The translations under genes and the position numbers were made by a program. From Drosophila persimilis (taxonomy: Eukaryota > Arthropoda > Insecta > Diptera > Drosophilidae): a stretch of DNA of 64,000 nucleotides. Under the pieces are notes generated by a model. It worked only from the letters and a program-made list of their open reading frames with translations, was not told where the DNA came from and made no database searches. The DNA lies in NCBI RefSeq assembly GCF_003286085.1, contig NW_020825294.1:10748501-10812500 (forward strand), read 5' to 3'. This document shows positions 34,160 to 46,135 of the stretch, piece by piece (the stretch's first letter is position 1; every line of letters begins with the position of its first letter).

Positions 34160-36019
34160 ATGCCAAATACTTACACGTTTTATATAGCGTGACTATATGA
34201 ATAAATCCACCCGACGACTTAAAATTGTTAATTTTTACTTTACAAAAATGAACTTGGAAGTTTATGTTTATTAGCAAATTAAAAATATTCAATTTTAAGG
34301 TAGAGGGGGGACGAGCAACGAGTCAGCTAAAAAATCATATGGAATCAAATAGATTTCAGGGAAAGGGACTTAAAGATACCCACTTCAGATGCACTTGTTG
34401 GATATTCCCAAAGAAAGAGCGAAGTAACAGGAAAACTCTTAAAATGCACTCCCGCTGTCACTGCAGCTCAAATAAAACCACAGAATATAAATTTATTAGT
34501 ATTTACAAAAATTTATTTATTTATCCGTTGAATTCAACATGACTTTCATAGTTTGTTTAGGTGTATTCCGGTATGGATTGTTTATTGACATTGAATCAAC
34601 GGGGTATAAGCGTACTTGTGAAATTGTTTAAAATCAAATTAATATTGCCTTTAAAAACTAAAAATAAAACATAAATAGATACAATTTTTTTGTGTTTGTT
34701 TCTTTTCTTTTAGTCGTTGTTTTTGTGGTTTTTCTGTTTTCATTCCATCCTTAATTATATGAACACTTAATGTTATCTATGCCTAAACTATCCAACTAAT
34801 AATAATTTTCTAGTGGGGCACTGCATTGCCTCTTCAATATACAAAACAGATTGTAGCCGTATATAGAAATGCTACACTTATATAATAATATACTATATGC
34901 GTTTCAGTTAGCGTTTCGTCGGTGTGCGCCTTTTGTCTGCACGTGTGTGTGTGTGTTCTCTTCTTTATATACAGGATTTATTTGCTTAGCAAATTATGGC
35001 AAATTAGTCTAAATTAAAAATGTTACATTACATGTGCACTCATGTAATGCGTAAGGTAAGTATTCTTTACAGTTGTTCTTCTGTAGTCTTCGTTCAATTC
35101 AGGAATTCAGGATATACATATACTCGTGTGTTGTATGCTTCAATTATGCCATTACTCTTTGTCACTCCGTGTCAGCTGTGGACTTGTTGTCTTTGTGTGA
35201 GTGGGTATCTATGTTTGATTCATTGTTAGTGGGGTTAATCGTTGAATGGAAATGCAGGTCTTAGCATTAGTCGGTTTAGTTACTACATCTGCATACACGT
35301 ATGTACATATGTAGGTTCTAGTTCTGGCACTTCCCTCAACTTATATACTAGTTTTAGTTGATTAGTCAAGTGATTTTCACTTCCTGCTATCGCTTTTCCG
35401 TCAGTTTAGTTTCGTTAATCTTTAGATTGATGATTGGTGATTGATGAGCGGATGACTCTGACTGTTTCTCTGGCTCTGCTGGACATGATCTGATCGATTG
35501 TCAACAATTTACTCATACATGTAATATATATATATATAGTTTCCAGTTTCCGATTTCTTATTGTTTCATTTGTGTGTATAGTAAGCTTACGGCATTTGGC
35601 TTTCGGCTTGGCTCCCTTTCAGCAGGTATATTATTGTTAGAATTTAAGGATCTATTCAGTTTTCCTCGTGTGCTCTACGATCTATGCTCTCTTTATGTGC
35701 ATATCTTGATGTGTATATGTAGGTAGTTAGGAGTGTACATTTAAGATTATATTTCTGATTTTGGATAAATACACATATTTAAATATTAAACTGAGCGAAA
35801 ATCAGGCCACGAAAAAAATATCAAGCCGAAGAAACAAAAAAAATATGGGGCCAGGGCGCTTGCAAAATTTGAAATTAAATATTTTTTTAGCATAGGAATT
35901 AGGCAACTAATAACTTTTCACTTAACATAAATAATTTAATTATAAGAAACACTTAACGTAAAACTGTTTGGGCGGGCGTGGTGTGTGTTTGTGTTTGCTT
36001 GATGCATCCGCTGGAGCTC
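34160..36019 (-). other. CycE: Cyclin E 3' UTR and flank
   Basis: Downstream of the CycE stop codon (minus strand) the sequence is AT-rich with no coding signal. AATAAA motifs on the minus strand at 34512-34521 could end a 3' UTR of about 1.5 kb. Two perfect UGUANAUA (Pumilio-type) motifs occur at 34966-34973 and 35300-35307 on the minus strand. The part below 34500 is intergenic. Confidence 0.55.
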
Positions 36020-38300
36020 TCAGCGATTGCCTCTGCTGTTCTCAGCCATTATGCTGCCAGCTGTGGCAATATTCCCGCGATGGGCAGCGTGACACGAAGT
36101 GGAGCTTCTAATGCCGCCGCCGCTCTTTATGCCGCTACTGCTGCTGCTGTTCGCCGACGGTTCCTCCTCATCGCCTAGCTCCTCGTCCGGCTTGTGACTA
36201 GAGGCGGGCGGCGTGAGCACACTCTCCGGGGCGCGCAGCGCTGTGGCCGGCGAGGCCTGGGTCCGGACTCGCATAGCGTGGAGCGCATCCTGGACCATCA
36301 GCAATTCGTCCTGCAAAAAGGTGAGTTTCCAGATTAGCAACTATCCCTAATAAACCACTCTCTTTTTAACGCCTTCCTGAGAGATACTTACATACATGTC
36401 CATCGTGGTGGTGTGGGTCTGAATGATGTGCGAATCGTCGGTGACGATGTTGGGGCAGACATGGCCCAGTCCGAACTTGTTGCTGACCTGTTCGTTCTGC
36501 TCATTCACCTGCAGGTAGACGGCCTTTTTGGAGATCACCTGGAAGAAGGGCTCCATCCAGCGAGCACAGGGCTGGATCACCTGCCAGTCCAGGCCAGAGC
36601 AACGGAGGGCCGTCTCTCTGTAGTGCAGAAAACCAAGAGAGAAACCAAGTTAGGAAATGCCAATCCCTACGCAGAGGAGGAGCCTTCGAACTTACCGACT
36701 AAATGTATGACTAATGGCGGCCGCAGCCAGCACCGAGTACGGATAGTTGGCCATGGCCACGTCGAGGGTGCACAGATCCAGCAGCTGCGAGGTCTGGACA
36801 AACTCGAAGCCCGAGAACTGGGGATAGATGAAGGCATCATCGGCTGCCTTCTCGGTGGCGTTCTCTTTGCCGATCTGCATGAACGAGGCCGGGGTGCGGT
36901 TGTTAACATTCAGCTGCATGTAGACGCCCAGCCAGCCGGTGATGGTGATGGGGCTGATGTCCCAGTCGAGGGCCTGCAGCAGGATCTTCTCGTGCTGCCG
37001 GATGTCCCTCTCGGTGCAGGCGCCATCGGTGACGTAAGCAAACTCGCCGATCTTCGGCGGGTAGATTTCCTCCACCTTGGCGGCCACAAACAGACACGTG
37101 ATGCCAATCAGCTGCAGGTGCGTCTTTAGCACCTTGTGGGCCACATGCAGATAGCGATCGAGGTAGTCAACGGCCAGATAGAAGGTCTCGCGGTGCAGCT
37201 TGTACACCTCGCAGACCTCGATCAGCCAGTCCAGAAGGATGGCCCGCATGCGCGGCTGCAGGCCCGGGTGCTGCTCCAGCATGGTGGTGCTGCGCAGACG
37301 CGAATCCTGATCGTCCCGATGGCACATCAGCTTCCACACATCTGCCGCATTGGCCCAGGCTAGGGCCGGAAGGGGGCACTGACGCAGAGAGCTCTCCACC
37401 GCCGGCGACATGCAATTCAGGCCCGAGTAGTCTTCGAGCTGTGACATGTCCTTGACGATGTTGCTCAGCGTCAGCTGTGGGGTTTTGGCCCCATAGTCGG
37501 TCATTGGCGGGTTGGAGCCCGAGGAGGCTGGCGAAATGTTCGATGAGTTAATCTCCTCATCGTCCTCCTCCTCCAGTTCGTCCTCCTCATCATACGAATA
37601 CTCCTCGCAGCTGTCGTCCAGCAAATCATCATCCTCCTGATCCTGCTGCTCTGTCACTGCTGCCAGACTGTTGCTGCCGACCTGGTCCACGGCGTAGCGC
37701 ACGACAACGGGCGCCTGCTTGGCCGAGCCCCGATCCGGACTGGGCGGACTGTCGGGGCTGTCGGGGAGCGGACTGTGCGAGGCCTCTGGCAACTCATCTG
37801 CCGGCGAGCTGCGTATGCTCAGCAGCTCCTGGGTGCTCTGGCCAGGGGAGGTGTACACCGAGGAGGCCACCGAGGAGAGATTGCTGCTCTGATCGCTGCC
37901 ATAGATGGCAGGCAGACGCTGTTGCCGCTTGGCCGATGGTGGCTCAAAGCCGAGTTCGGGATCCTTAAAAAGAGCACACAAACAAATTTTTATTAGAATG
38001 GAATGAAAGGTCTCTGAACAGAAGAAAATATAGTCCACCACTGGCTGGTTCTTTACTGATGCAAAAGATGAATCTGATAATCTGTAGATCAGCTTTAAAT
38101 ATAGTAGTGGTCCATGGCTCACGACTTTACTTCTGATCTACTCTCCGAATTCGCACACGAATTCTTCCAAAAACTCCTCCCTAGATTCCTAGCTCAGTTC
38201 TCATATTTTACAGAGATCTTAAACTAATATTTAATATTAATATTATTCCAAAAACAGTCGTTACCATTTCAATGAATTTGCGCTTCTGTTCCAACTTCAT
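36020..38300 (-). CDS. CycE: Cyclin E, type II isoform (G1/S cyclin)
   Basis: Minus-strand exons are 38300-38265, 37963-36696, 36617-36392 and 36310-36020, giving 606 residues. All joins use GT...AG sites. The first exon gives MKLEQKRKFIEM, the short N-terminus of D. melanogaster type II CycE. The body starts DPELGFEPPSAKRQQR, has an acidic Glu/Asp tract (about 129-150), and then the cyclin box with MRAILLDWLIEV at 251-262. Residues 543-547 (TPPAS) match the phosphodegron read by the F-box protein Archipelago/Fbw7. CycE activates Cdk2 in the nucleus for S-phase entry. The type II promoter lies inside a type I intron, so embryonic and maternal forms can be controlled separately. Exon order and sequence match D. 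melanogaster CycE very closely. Confidence 0.97.
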
Positions 38301-41300
38301 AATAACATGAACAACAATGGAAAGGATATTCAGGAGTCAGTAACTGGATCACACGCGCGCACACATACACACACAGACGGATGGCGGCGGAATTAGAAAC
38401 GTGTCTCGAATATAATTAGCAAAGGAGGATCAGATCAGATCAGGCACAGGCAGCAGTGCCGCTGTTCAACGGTGGCCAGAATTTATGTGGGCACGCCTGT
38501 CAAAATTCTTAATCCTTGATAGATGGACCGACCGGGTACACCCGCACAAAATGTTAGCCCGAAACCGTGGAGTGCAGTGTGGGCGGCGCAGCACACAAAA
38601 GGATACAGGATAAAGGCTACTACGTTCGTATAGTGGTACAACAATAACACTTTGGTTTGGTTTCGTTTGGGTTGCTCTTCCTTAGCTTGGGATCTCGTGG
38701 GAGCGTTTCGAGACGGTTTTGTTTGAATTTCTTTTGGGTTTCTTTCCTTGAATTATTTCTTTTTTTTGTTTTTGTATAATCAATATACAAAAATTGTTAT
38801 TGCACTTTTTGCTTTGATGATTCTCGATTCTGGTGGCAGTCTTTGGTTTAAATTTCGGTTGTTCGGTTGATTCTTTGGTATGTGTAAAAGTGCAAATAAA
38901 TGTCGTGTGCTATAACATTGGAAACAATTTGTTGGTTGGTTTATTTTGTTGTTGGTTGGTTGGTTGCTGGCTGGTGAGGTGATCTCTTGGCCGAATCCGG
39001 TTATTAAATTAGGTTTTTGCACTCGAAATACACAGTATTTCTTTTTTGGTCTCAGTCTCTGCTTCCCTTCCTCTTTTAGCAGCGTATCATTTTTGGTTTG
39101 AGTTTATTGTATTTAATTATTTTTGTTGGTATTACGAATATGTGCTATACATATAGATAGTCTTTGTTCTTCTGGTCACTCCGAGATGAGAGCCGGATTG
39201 AGCGGATCGTGTACCAAACGCGTTGACTGGCGCTGTGCAACTGAGCTCGACGTCCCTCGTTCCAGATCGCCGATCCCCGAGAACCCCGAGAGCCCCTAGA
39301 GCCCCGAACAACACTCCGATCGTTGATCGTCGTTATCCTGCTCAACGAATGCAACGGCCTGGAAATAGGGGTTGCTTTCACGACAACGTTGCAACAACGG
39401 TGAACGGTGAAAAAAGGCTGGCAAGCAGCAGCTTGCCCTCTCGCTTGCTCTACTGCTCTGGTGCCAGCTCCGCTCTACCGCTTTAAGGGTAGTTCCTTCC
39501 CGGAGATCTGGCTATTTCCTTGAGACGTTCGTTCATTCCGTGGGGCCTGGCCTGTGCCTGTGCCTGTCTGTTGTTTTCGCAGTGCATTTTTCGCCTCTGG
39601 GTGTTTATCAGCCCAACAACAAATCCCACTGACGGCACGGCACGGCTGGCCCTGATCCTTTCTACAATTATTTTTGTCAACAATTCCTCCGTGTGTGTCC
39701 AGGTAGACGAAGACGTTGGAAAAATCACTACCTAGACAGACAGAGTATGTGTCTGTACACACACATCTGCGGATAGTACTTATATAATTTATGTCCGTCT
39801 TTGGCTCGAGCTGCCAGAGCGGCTGCAGCGCAAAAATCTTTTAAATCTTGGGAGCTATTCCTCTAGTAATTTATCTTTTATCTTTATCAACGGCTGGAGG
39901 GTAGACGACCATGGGACAGATCGTGTGGGGCGTTGCGAAAGTCGAATGTAGAGCAAGGCTAATGGGAACCACACAAAAACGCACAGAGTCCCTCGTGAGT
40001 CATAAGATTACAGCAGCAAGATCCCAGCAGATCCTTGACCATTGTTCTCCTCGGCAGCTGATCGAAAACAGAAGCCAAGATCAGAAAGTCCGTATAAATC
40101 TACGAAAGAATGGAAGGATTTCTGTGGGATTGTAGGTGCATATCAAAGAATGCAAAGTTCCGAGTAAATTTGAAGCCTCTCAGGATCGTTTCAGTCATTT
40201 ATTTGCATATTTGTGTAGCCTATGATCCTCATGATTGGGTCAAGAATCTTTCATCAAATATCATACAGAAATATCCAAGACAGAAGCAATAAAATCTATT
40301 ATCTTGAAGGGAATTTCCCAAGTTTACGACTGAAATTGATCTTTCCCTTGATTTCTTTTATCAAATTTTTGCACACATCAATCTGGGGGATATGTTTCAA
40401 TGTTCGATTCTGTAACTGGCAATCTCACACATCGTAAAAGCTTAACAATATTACAGCCAACCCTCCCTCTTGGCTGGCTCATTAAAGATTTTCACATAAT
40501 TTGTTGCGTAAAAATGAGGGAATTTTACGATATTTATGTGACACTTTTAATTGTTTGAGTAGGTTTGCCTTCCTTCCTTCCGTTCGTTCCTTCCTTCCCC
40601 CTCTCTGAGGGAAGATACATTTCCAAGGTAAATAATTTTTTTTTTGCATCAGACGACGGACAGGAAGGTCCAAGACGCATGACAAATTTAATTTCTTATT
40701 CTTTCTGGAGGAACTGCAGTAACGTAACGAACAACAAGCAACCCTCCGCTCTGAAGGGAGCGATGATTTAGGTAACAGAAGAGCGAGAGCGAGAGAATGG
40801 CAATCGCTAATGGAAGTGGATGTGGAATTGGTAATGGAAATGGACACATGTCAAGGAACCCCAGATGCAATGTAATTAAAATCAAAGCGTGCAATGGCAT
40901 AAGATGCCAATGCCAATGGACAATCCCACAGACAATGGACATTACATTCCGTTCTGTTCCCTTTGGCATTGCTTCGCTTTGGTACGTGGACATTGCATCT
41001 GCCACGGGGTGGGGGTAGATCGGGATCTGGTCAAGCGTGGATAGAGTATAGGCCTTTTCCCATCTTTGGGAACTTTATGACATGATGTGTGAGAAATTAG
41101 TGAACTGTAATGTGGGCTGGAACTGAATCTGGACCAATCTTCGGGGAAGAGAGGGTTGCGTTGCATCTTAAGTTTAACAAGGGTTAAACTGGGTTGTTGC
41201 CCTTAAGCCGATTCAAGGATTTCTCCTCTGCCCAAAGACTAGTAGTCAACGATGGTGGCAGCTGTCCCTGCTCCAGTGACTGCTATTGCGATTGCAGTTG

Positions 41301-44300
41301 ATGGCAGTTGACGATGATCTCTTGCTGCTAAAGGCACCCAAAACATCACTCGAAATATCACTGGGAGGGAGCAGCAGGAGCAGATGATGCAATTCCACAA
41401 TCCCTGTCCACATCTTCTAGCAGTTATGGGTACATATAGACAAAACAGTCAAGAAAAGCAATTGTTATGCGACAAAGTCGTCGTCGTCGTCGTTGGCTTC
41501 GTCGCAGTCGTCAACCTCAATCTCCTTCAATGCCCCATTGTGTGGCTCTTACTCTCCTGCTGCTGCTGCTGCTGCTGCTGCTCTCACTCTCACTCTCTCT
41601 CTCTCTCTCTGAGTCGCCCTCCGTGCTGTGCTGGCATTTACTGCTCTCCCTCATACCCTTCAAAGTCCTGCGCTTATGTGTCGTAATCTTTCGTCTGCCG
41701 TCTGCTCGCAACCGAAACACCTTTAGTTTTTTTTCGCTGCGTCGCGTCGATCGTTTTACCATTGGCGTGGGTCTGCCCCCGTCCCTGGGCCCAGACCCGG
41801 ACCAGGACCAGGTGTAACTTTGCCGTGTAATATGCAGCATTGTTGTTTCGTTTTATTATTTCTACCTTCGTTCTTTTCACTCTCCCCCAAGGTCCTTTTT
41901 GATAACATTTAATTTGGTCTTTTTCCCGATCTTCAATGGATCTTTGAAAATTGTTAATATTTTACAGAAAGGAAATTTTCGATTGGAGATAAATTAAGAT
42001 TTCTGGGAATCAGAAACAGCAAAAACAAAAACTCTTATCAGAGAAGCCAGAGAGCATCATTGTGCGGTGTCAGGCACACGCAATGTACGTTGTTTTTGCG
42101 GCATTCGCTTGCGCATCGCGAGTCGAGCATCATGCACACGCATGTATGTTGTTTTTGCGTACTGTTTTGGAGGTTCTTTCAAAAATATGTAATGGAAACC
42201 TCTCTCGTTTCTTGTTTTCTTTCTTTGACAAATTACATTTCTCCTAATGTCATTATTCAAGATTCTAAATTAGCTCGAGGCCTGTCCACTGCTCCTGCTT
42301 TTCATGTAATAAATGATATGCAAACAACATGCCAGACGAGAGCAAGACATGTCCCAGAAGGACAATAACAAACACTCATATTTCCAACCAAACCAAAAAC
42401 TGACCTCTGGTCAGTGTCCACGGGAAGGGGGTTAATCCAACACAATCCTTTCGCGGTTGTCCTGCCCGTGACTTGGCAGGAAAATCTTCATCAAGACTGA
42501 GGAAATATGAGTGCAGAGAGGGAGGGAAACCCTTCGGACAGACGTATTGTAATTAATCATGCAATTGGTTAGATCCATGACGAAAGTAAATTAAAGCATA
42601 GCCCTTTGGCGGACGGGCAGGATCGGAGCGTAAGTGGACAAAGGATAAACCGCCAAATGAATTTTGAATACGAAAACATGAAATGATAAATGTTTTAGGC
42701 AAGGACATCGAGGGTAAGGAGAATGTGAGGAAGGTATGTGTAAATTTTGCTTTACGATCCATTGAAGGTATGGCATAGTAGGTTTATTAAGAGTCCTTTG
42801 TGGTTCCAATCAGATCTGTTAGGAGCGCACGTACCCCCAAAAAAGTATGTAGAGATCTGAAACACTGCGAAAGTCCTCTCTGAGCCTGAATGTCTCTCCG
42901 TGACGCAACTTTTCGGAGCAACATAAACAATTGCAGGCCGCTAAGCATCATCTAAATATGAATTTTTCAAATAATTTGTTACCCGAAGAAGACGTAGACG
43001 TAATCTCTATTGTTGCTGTTGTTATTTATACTAACTGTTTTCTAGATCATCGATAACATAGAGAGCTGATGAATCTATCAACTGTCTTTAGTTGAAACTG
43101 GTTTTCTTATCATACGCATGGGATCTGTCAGCTCAAAACAGATCATTACAGAAAGCATCCCAAACGGTCCTGTCAACTCTTGTTTACCCGTTCGCTAAAT
43201 GAAATCCCCTTTAAAATTAGAGAAAACTTCGAATTACAGAGAACATGAGAGTCCGTGGAATCCATCCCATGTCGGGATGCAATCTGGGGTGATCGTGGGG
43301 AAAACTTGAAATCAATTTCCCACAATGCCCGGAAAACTGACTTGACAGAAATCAAGCCCTGCACTTGATTGCCTCCCAGGCAAACCTCAACCTCAACCCT
43401 ATCCTATCCCAAACACAACAACTGCCCTCCCTCCTGGTCTTGTTTCGGCAAAAAGAAACAATGAAGTTTTCCCAAAAAAAAAGAGAAGGAAACTTTCAGC
43501 GATTTCATGCTTCGAGCAGGAGACGAAGAAAGGAAGAAAAAAGGGTTTACATTACACTGACAAATTGGTAAAATAATACCGTAATTTTTATCCTTTTGCC
43601 AGCAGCAAAACAAATATTGTATAATATTTCAAGGAATTCCAATGCAGGGCTGCATATATCCCAAACCCAGATGACATCCGACAGGAGCAGGAGCAGAAGG
43701 TGAAGGAGGAGGAGAAGGACTAGGAGCAAGATGATTTGCATAAAAGTTTAACGGAAATCTAATGAGCATACCGGAGTCCCGGATCGGTAGCGGGAACGGG
43801 ACACGCATTTGCATAAGGATAATGTCCCTAGACGGGGTAGCAAAATGCAACGAGCTACCGACCACTTTTTATGGAACGGTAACATCTTCTGCAGCAAATG
43901 TCGTCTCGATGAATATTTAATTAGGGAAGCGGCAAGGAGCAGGGCAGGAAAAATGGAAAACTTGGCAGCCTACCCAGTGATCCTTGAAAAGGATAAGGCG
44001 GCGCTGCTGAACCCCTCCACGGCTCACTCGTTCGCTGGCTCACATTCGTGTTTGTGGTTAGCTCCCTGTCCCATTCCGGTACCCATCCTCACCATCCTTA
44101 CCCATCGTCTTGATCTAGTTGCTGCGCCTCAAGCCATAGCCTATAACTATCGCAATTTCAAATACTTCCTACGGCCCTAACGGACGCTTGTGCGCCGCCT
44201 TGACTTTGAGGTCCGTCCTCTCCTTGGGAAACCACCCCTGGTGATCCACAGAGAGAAGGAGAGAGAGAGAGAGAGAGAGAATGACGCTGCTCAAGGTGTG

Positions 44301-45774
44301 CGCGCATGCGCAACGTCGCTGTAGCTGTCGCTGTCGCTGTCCTTTGTCCTTTCGTGCATATGCTCAACATACTAGTGGCAAGACCCCTCGGAATTCCCCT
44401 ACAGCATGAAGGGGGCCAGACATTGCCTTAGTTTTTTTTTCCTGGATAAAATGACATTTGTTGTTTCTTGGCAGGAAGGCAAACGGCCGGAAAACAGTGC
44501 AAAAAACAACCCAAACTCGATTTCTGCAAGTTCATTGCACGTCGAGGAGCTGCTGCTGCTGCTGCTGCCATGCTTCTTACTTCTCAAAAATCCTTTGCAC
44601 CAACACAGCTGCCAGGAGCTGCCAGGAGACTCCAGGAGACCCGCCAGAGAGAAGCCATTGTTCCATTGGCTTTGATTGCAGCTACTTGAGAGCCAAGGCA
44701 CAGAACGGAGAGATCTGACTTCTGGCAAGGATGCCAAATGAGCCTTTTTCCGCATAAGTAGCGTTTATTTTTGGGCTCATCTCGGCATTGTGCGTGCGTG
44801 TGTGCGCCCAGGAGGAGCTGGCTGACTACGTGCCCAAGGGCTTATTTGGCTAGAGATCTAATGAGGAATGAGGATCGACAGCAGCATCGGAAGCCATGAA
44901 AGGGCTACTGCACTCTCAAAGGGCAAATAACAAATAAAAGATCGTTTACTAAACACACGAAAACGGAAGATAGACATTTGAATTGATTTTCTAAAAATAT
45001 ACGAAGATCAATGGAAACAACTCAGACAATAATTAAATGTGAATCCGTAGCTCTAAGATCCTTTTCTTTTGCAACAAAACAAAGTTAATCGATGAGAATT
45101 CCCAAAAAGATAATCAAGTTTAGTCATTCAAGAACCATGAGTAACTGGAATCGATATGGATATTCATTTGATCTAAATAAAAGGGTATATACGGGAAGGA
45201 ATCATTAGCCATTTTTCCTATGTAATTGTGAACAAAGTTTAATTCTAGCTCAATTCATTACGGGATCATAATAACATCAACTTTTAAAAAAAAATCCTTT
45301 TCTTTAGCTTAAATGATCCACCCTCGTATGTATAACTATTTATAAATACTTTAATAAACGACTAGACGTCAATGATCGATCTACCGGCTTAGTGTTGCTC
45401 AGCAAAGATCCATATTCCATAGATCGATGAAAGAGAAGAATACCAAATCAATTTTGAGTAAAATCGAAACTTTGAAAATAAAAACTCACACAAATCCACT
45501 AGACAGATCCACTACACAGATCAAATTAGCTTGATCATCGCACATCATACACATATTCCAAGATCGTTTAGGTCATTCATTGGCCGCCGGCTCTCCCTCA
45601 CTCACGCGGGGCATGGGCATTTCCTTGATAAGATTGCGCCAATCAACGAGGTCACATGTGCTCTGATAATGCAACTTCATTCATAAAACTTATCTCATAC
45701 GAGTACCCAGACAGCCATACAGTAATATTCTATATTTTGTGTGAGAGGGGATGGGTGGGGGATGGGTGGCTCAC
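38301..45774 (-). other. CycE: CycE type II 5' region and type I intron
   Basis: This 7.4-kb block is the intron between the type I exon and the common body and also holds the type II promoter and leader. I see no other exon. It contains CTG and CT runs (about 41563-41620), a GA run (about 44259-44280), a CTG run near 44560 and a 26-bp near-direct repeat at about 42075 and 42133. In D. melanogaster this interval carries tissue-specific CycE enhancers; I cannot delimit them here. Confidence 0.6.
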
Positions 45775-46135
45775 CTTTGCATCATCATTGGAGTCGCTGC
45801 TGCTAAAACGCCGTTTACGTTTAATGCCATTGGAAGTTGTTGCATTGGCTGCGGATGTTGCAGGGTTCTGATTATCACAAGAGCACATCTCCACTTCTAT
45901 TCCAGGGAGCTCTTTTTGTGCTATAAAGGGGGCTGCTGCTGCTGCTGCTGCCAAGGACGAGGACGAGGCTGCTGCTGCTGCTGCTGATGGGGATGACGGA
46001 GGAGCTGGGCTGCTGCTGCAACTGCTGCTGTTGACGACGACGACAATGTTGCTGCTGGCTGCTTCCTCGGTGCTGGCGCTGGCGCCGGTTCTGACTACGC
46101 TTCCATTGGGCTCAGTGCTGCTGGTAGTAGAAAAA
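45775..46135 (-). CDS. CycE: Cyclin E type I exon 2 (N-terminal extension)
   Basis: This 361-nt minus-strand exon is bounded by a TTTGCAG acceptor and a GTGAGC donor. It is joined to the 20-nt start exon at 50196-50215 and spliced to 37963, giving a type I protein of 721 residues. It encodes FSTTSSTEPNGS, a run of valines (NIVVVV), Ser-rich stretches, two alanine tracts separated by SSSSL, CSCDNQNPA and a basic KRKRR patch before DSNDDAK. STEPNGS, VVVV, CSCD.QN and KRKRR are also seen in D. melanogaster type I CycE. As I recall them, the alanine tracts are longer than in that species. Confidence 0.92.

Noticed and set aside
36413-37129. 238-codon plus-strand open frame
   Set aside because: It lies antisense to conserved CycE coding exons and crosses their intron boundaries; it is a shadow of CycE codon bias.
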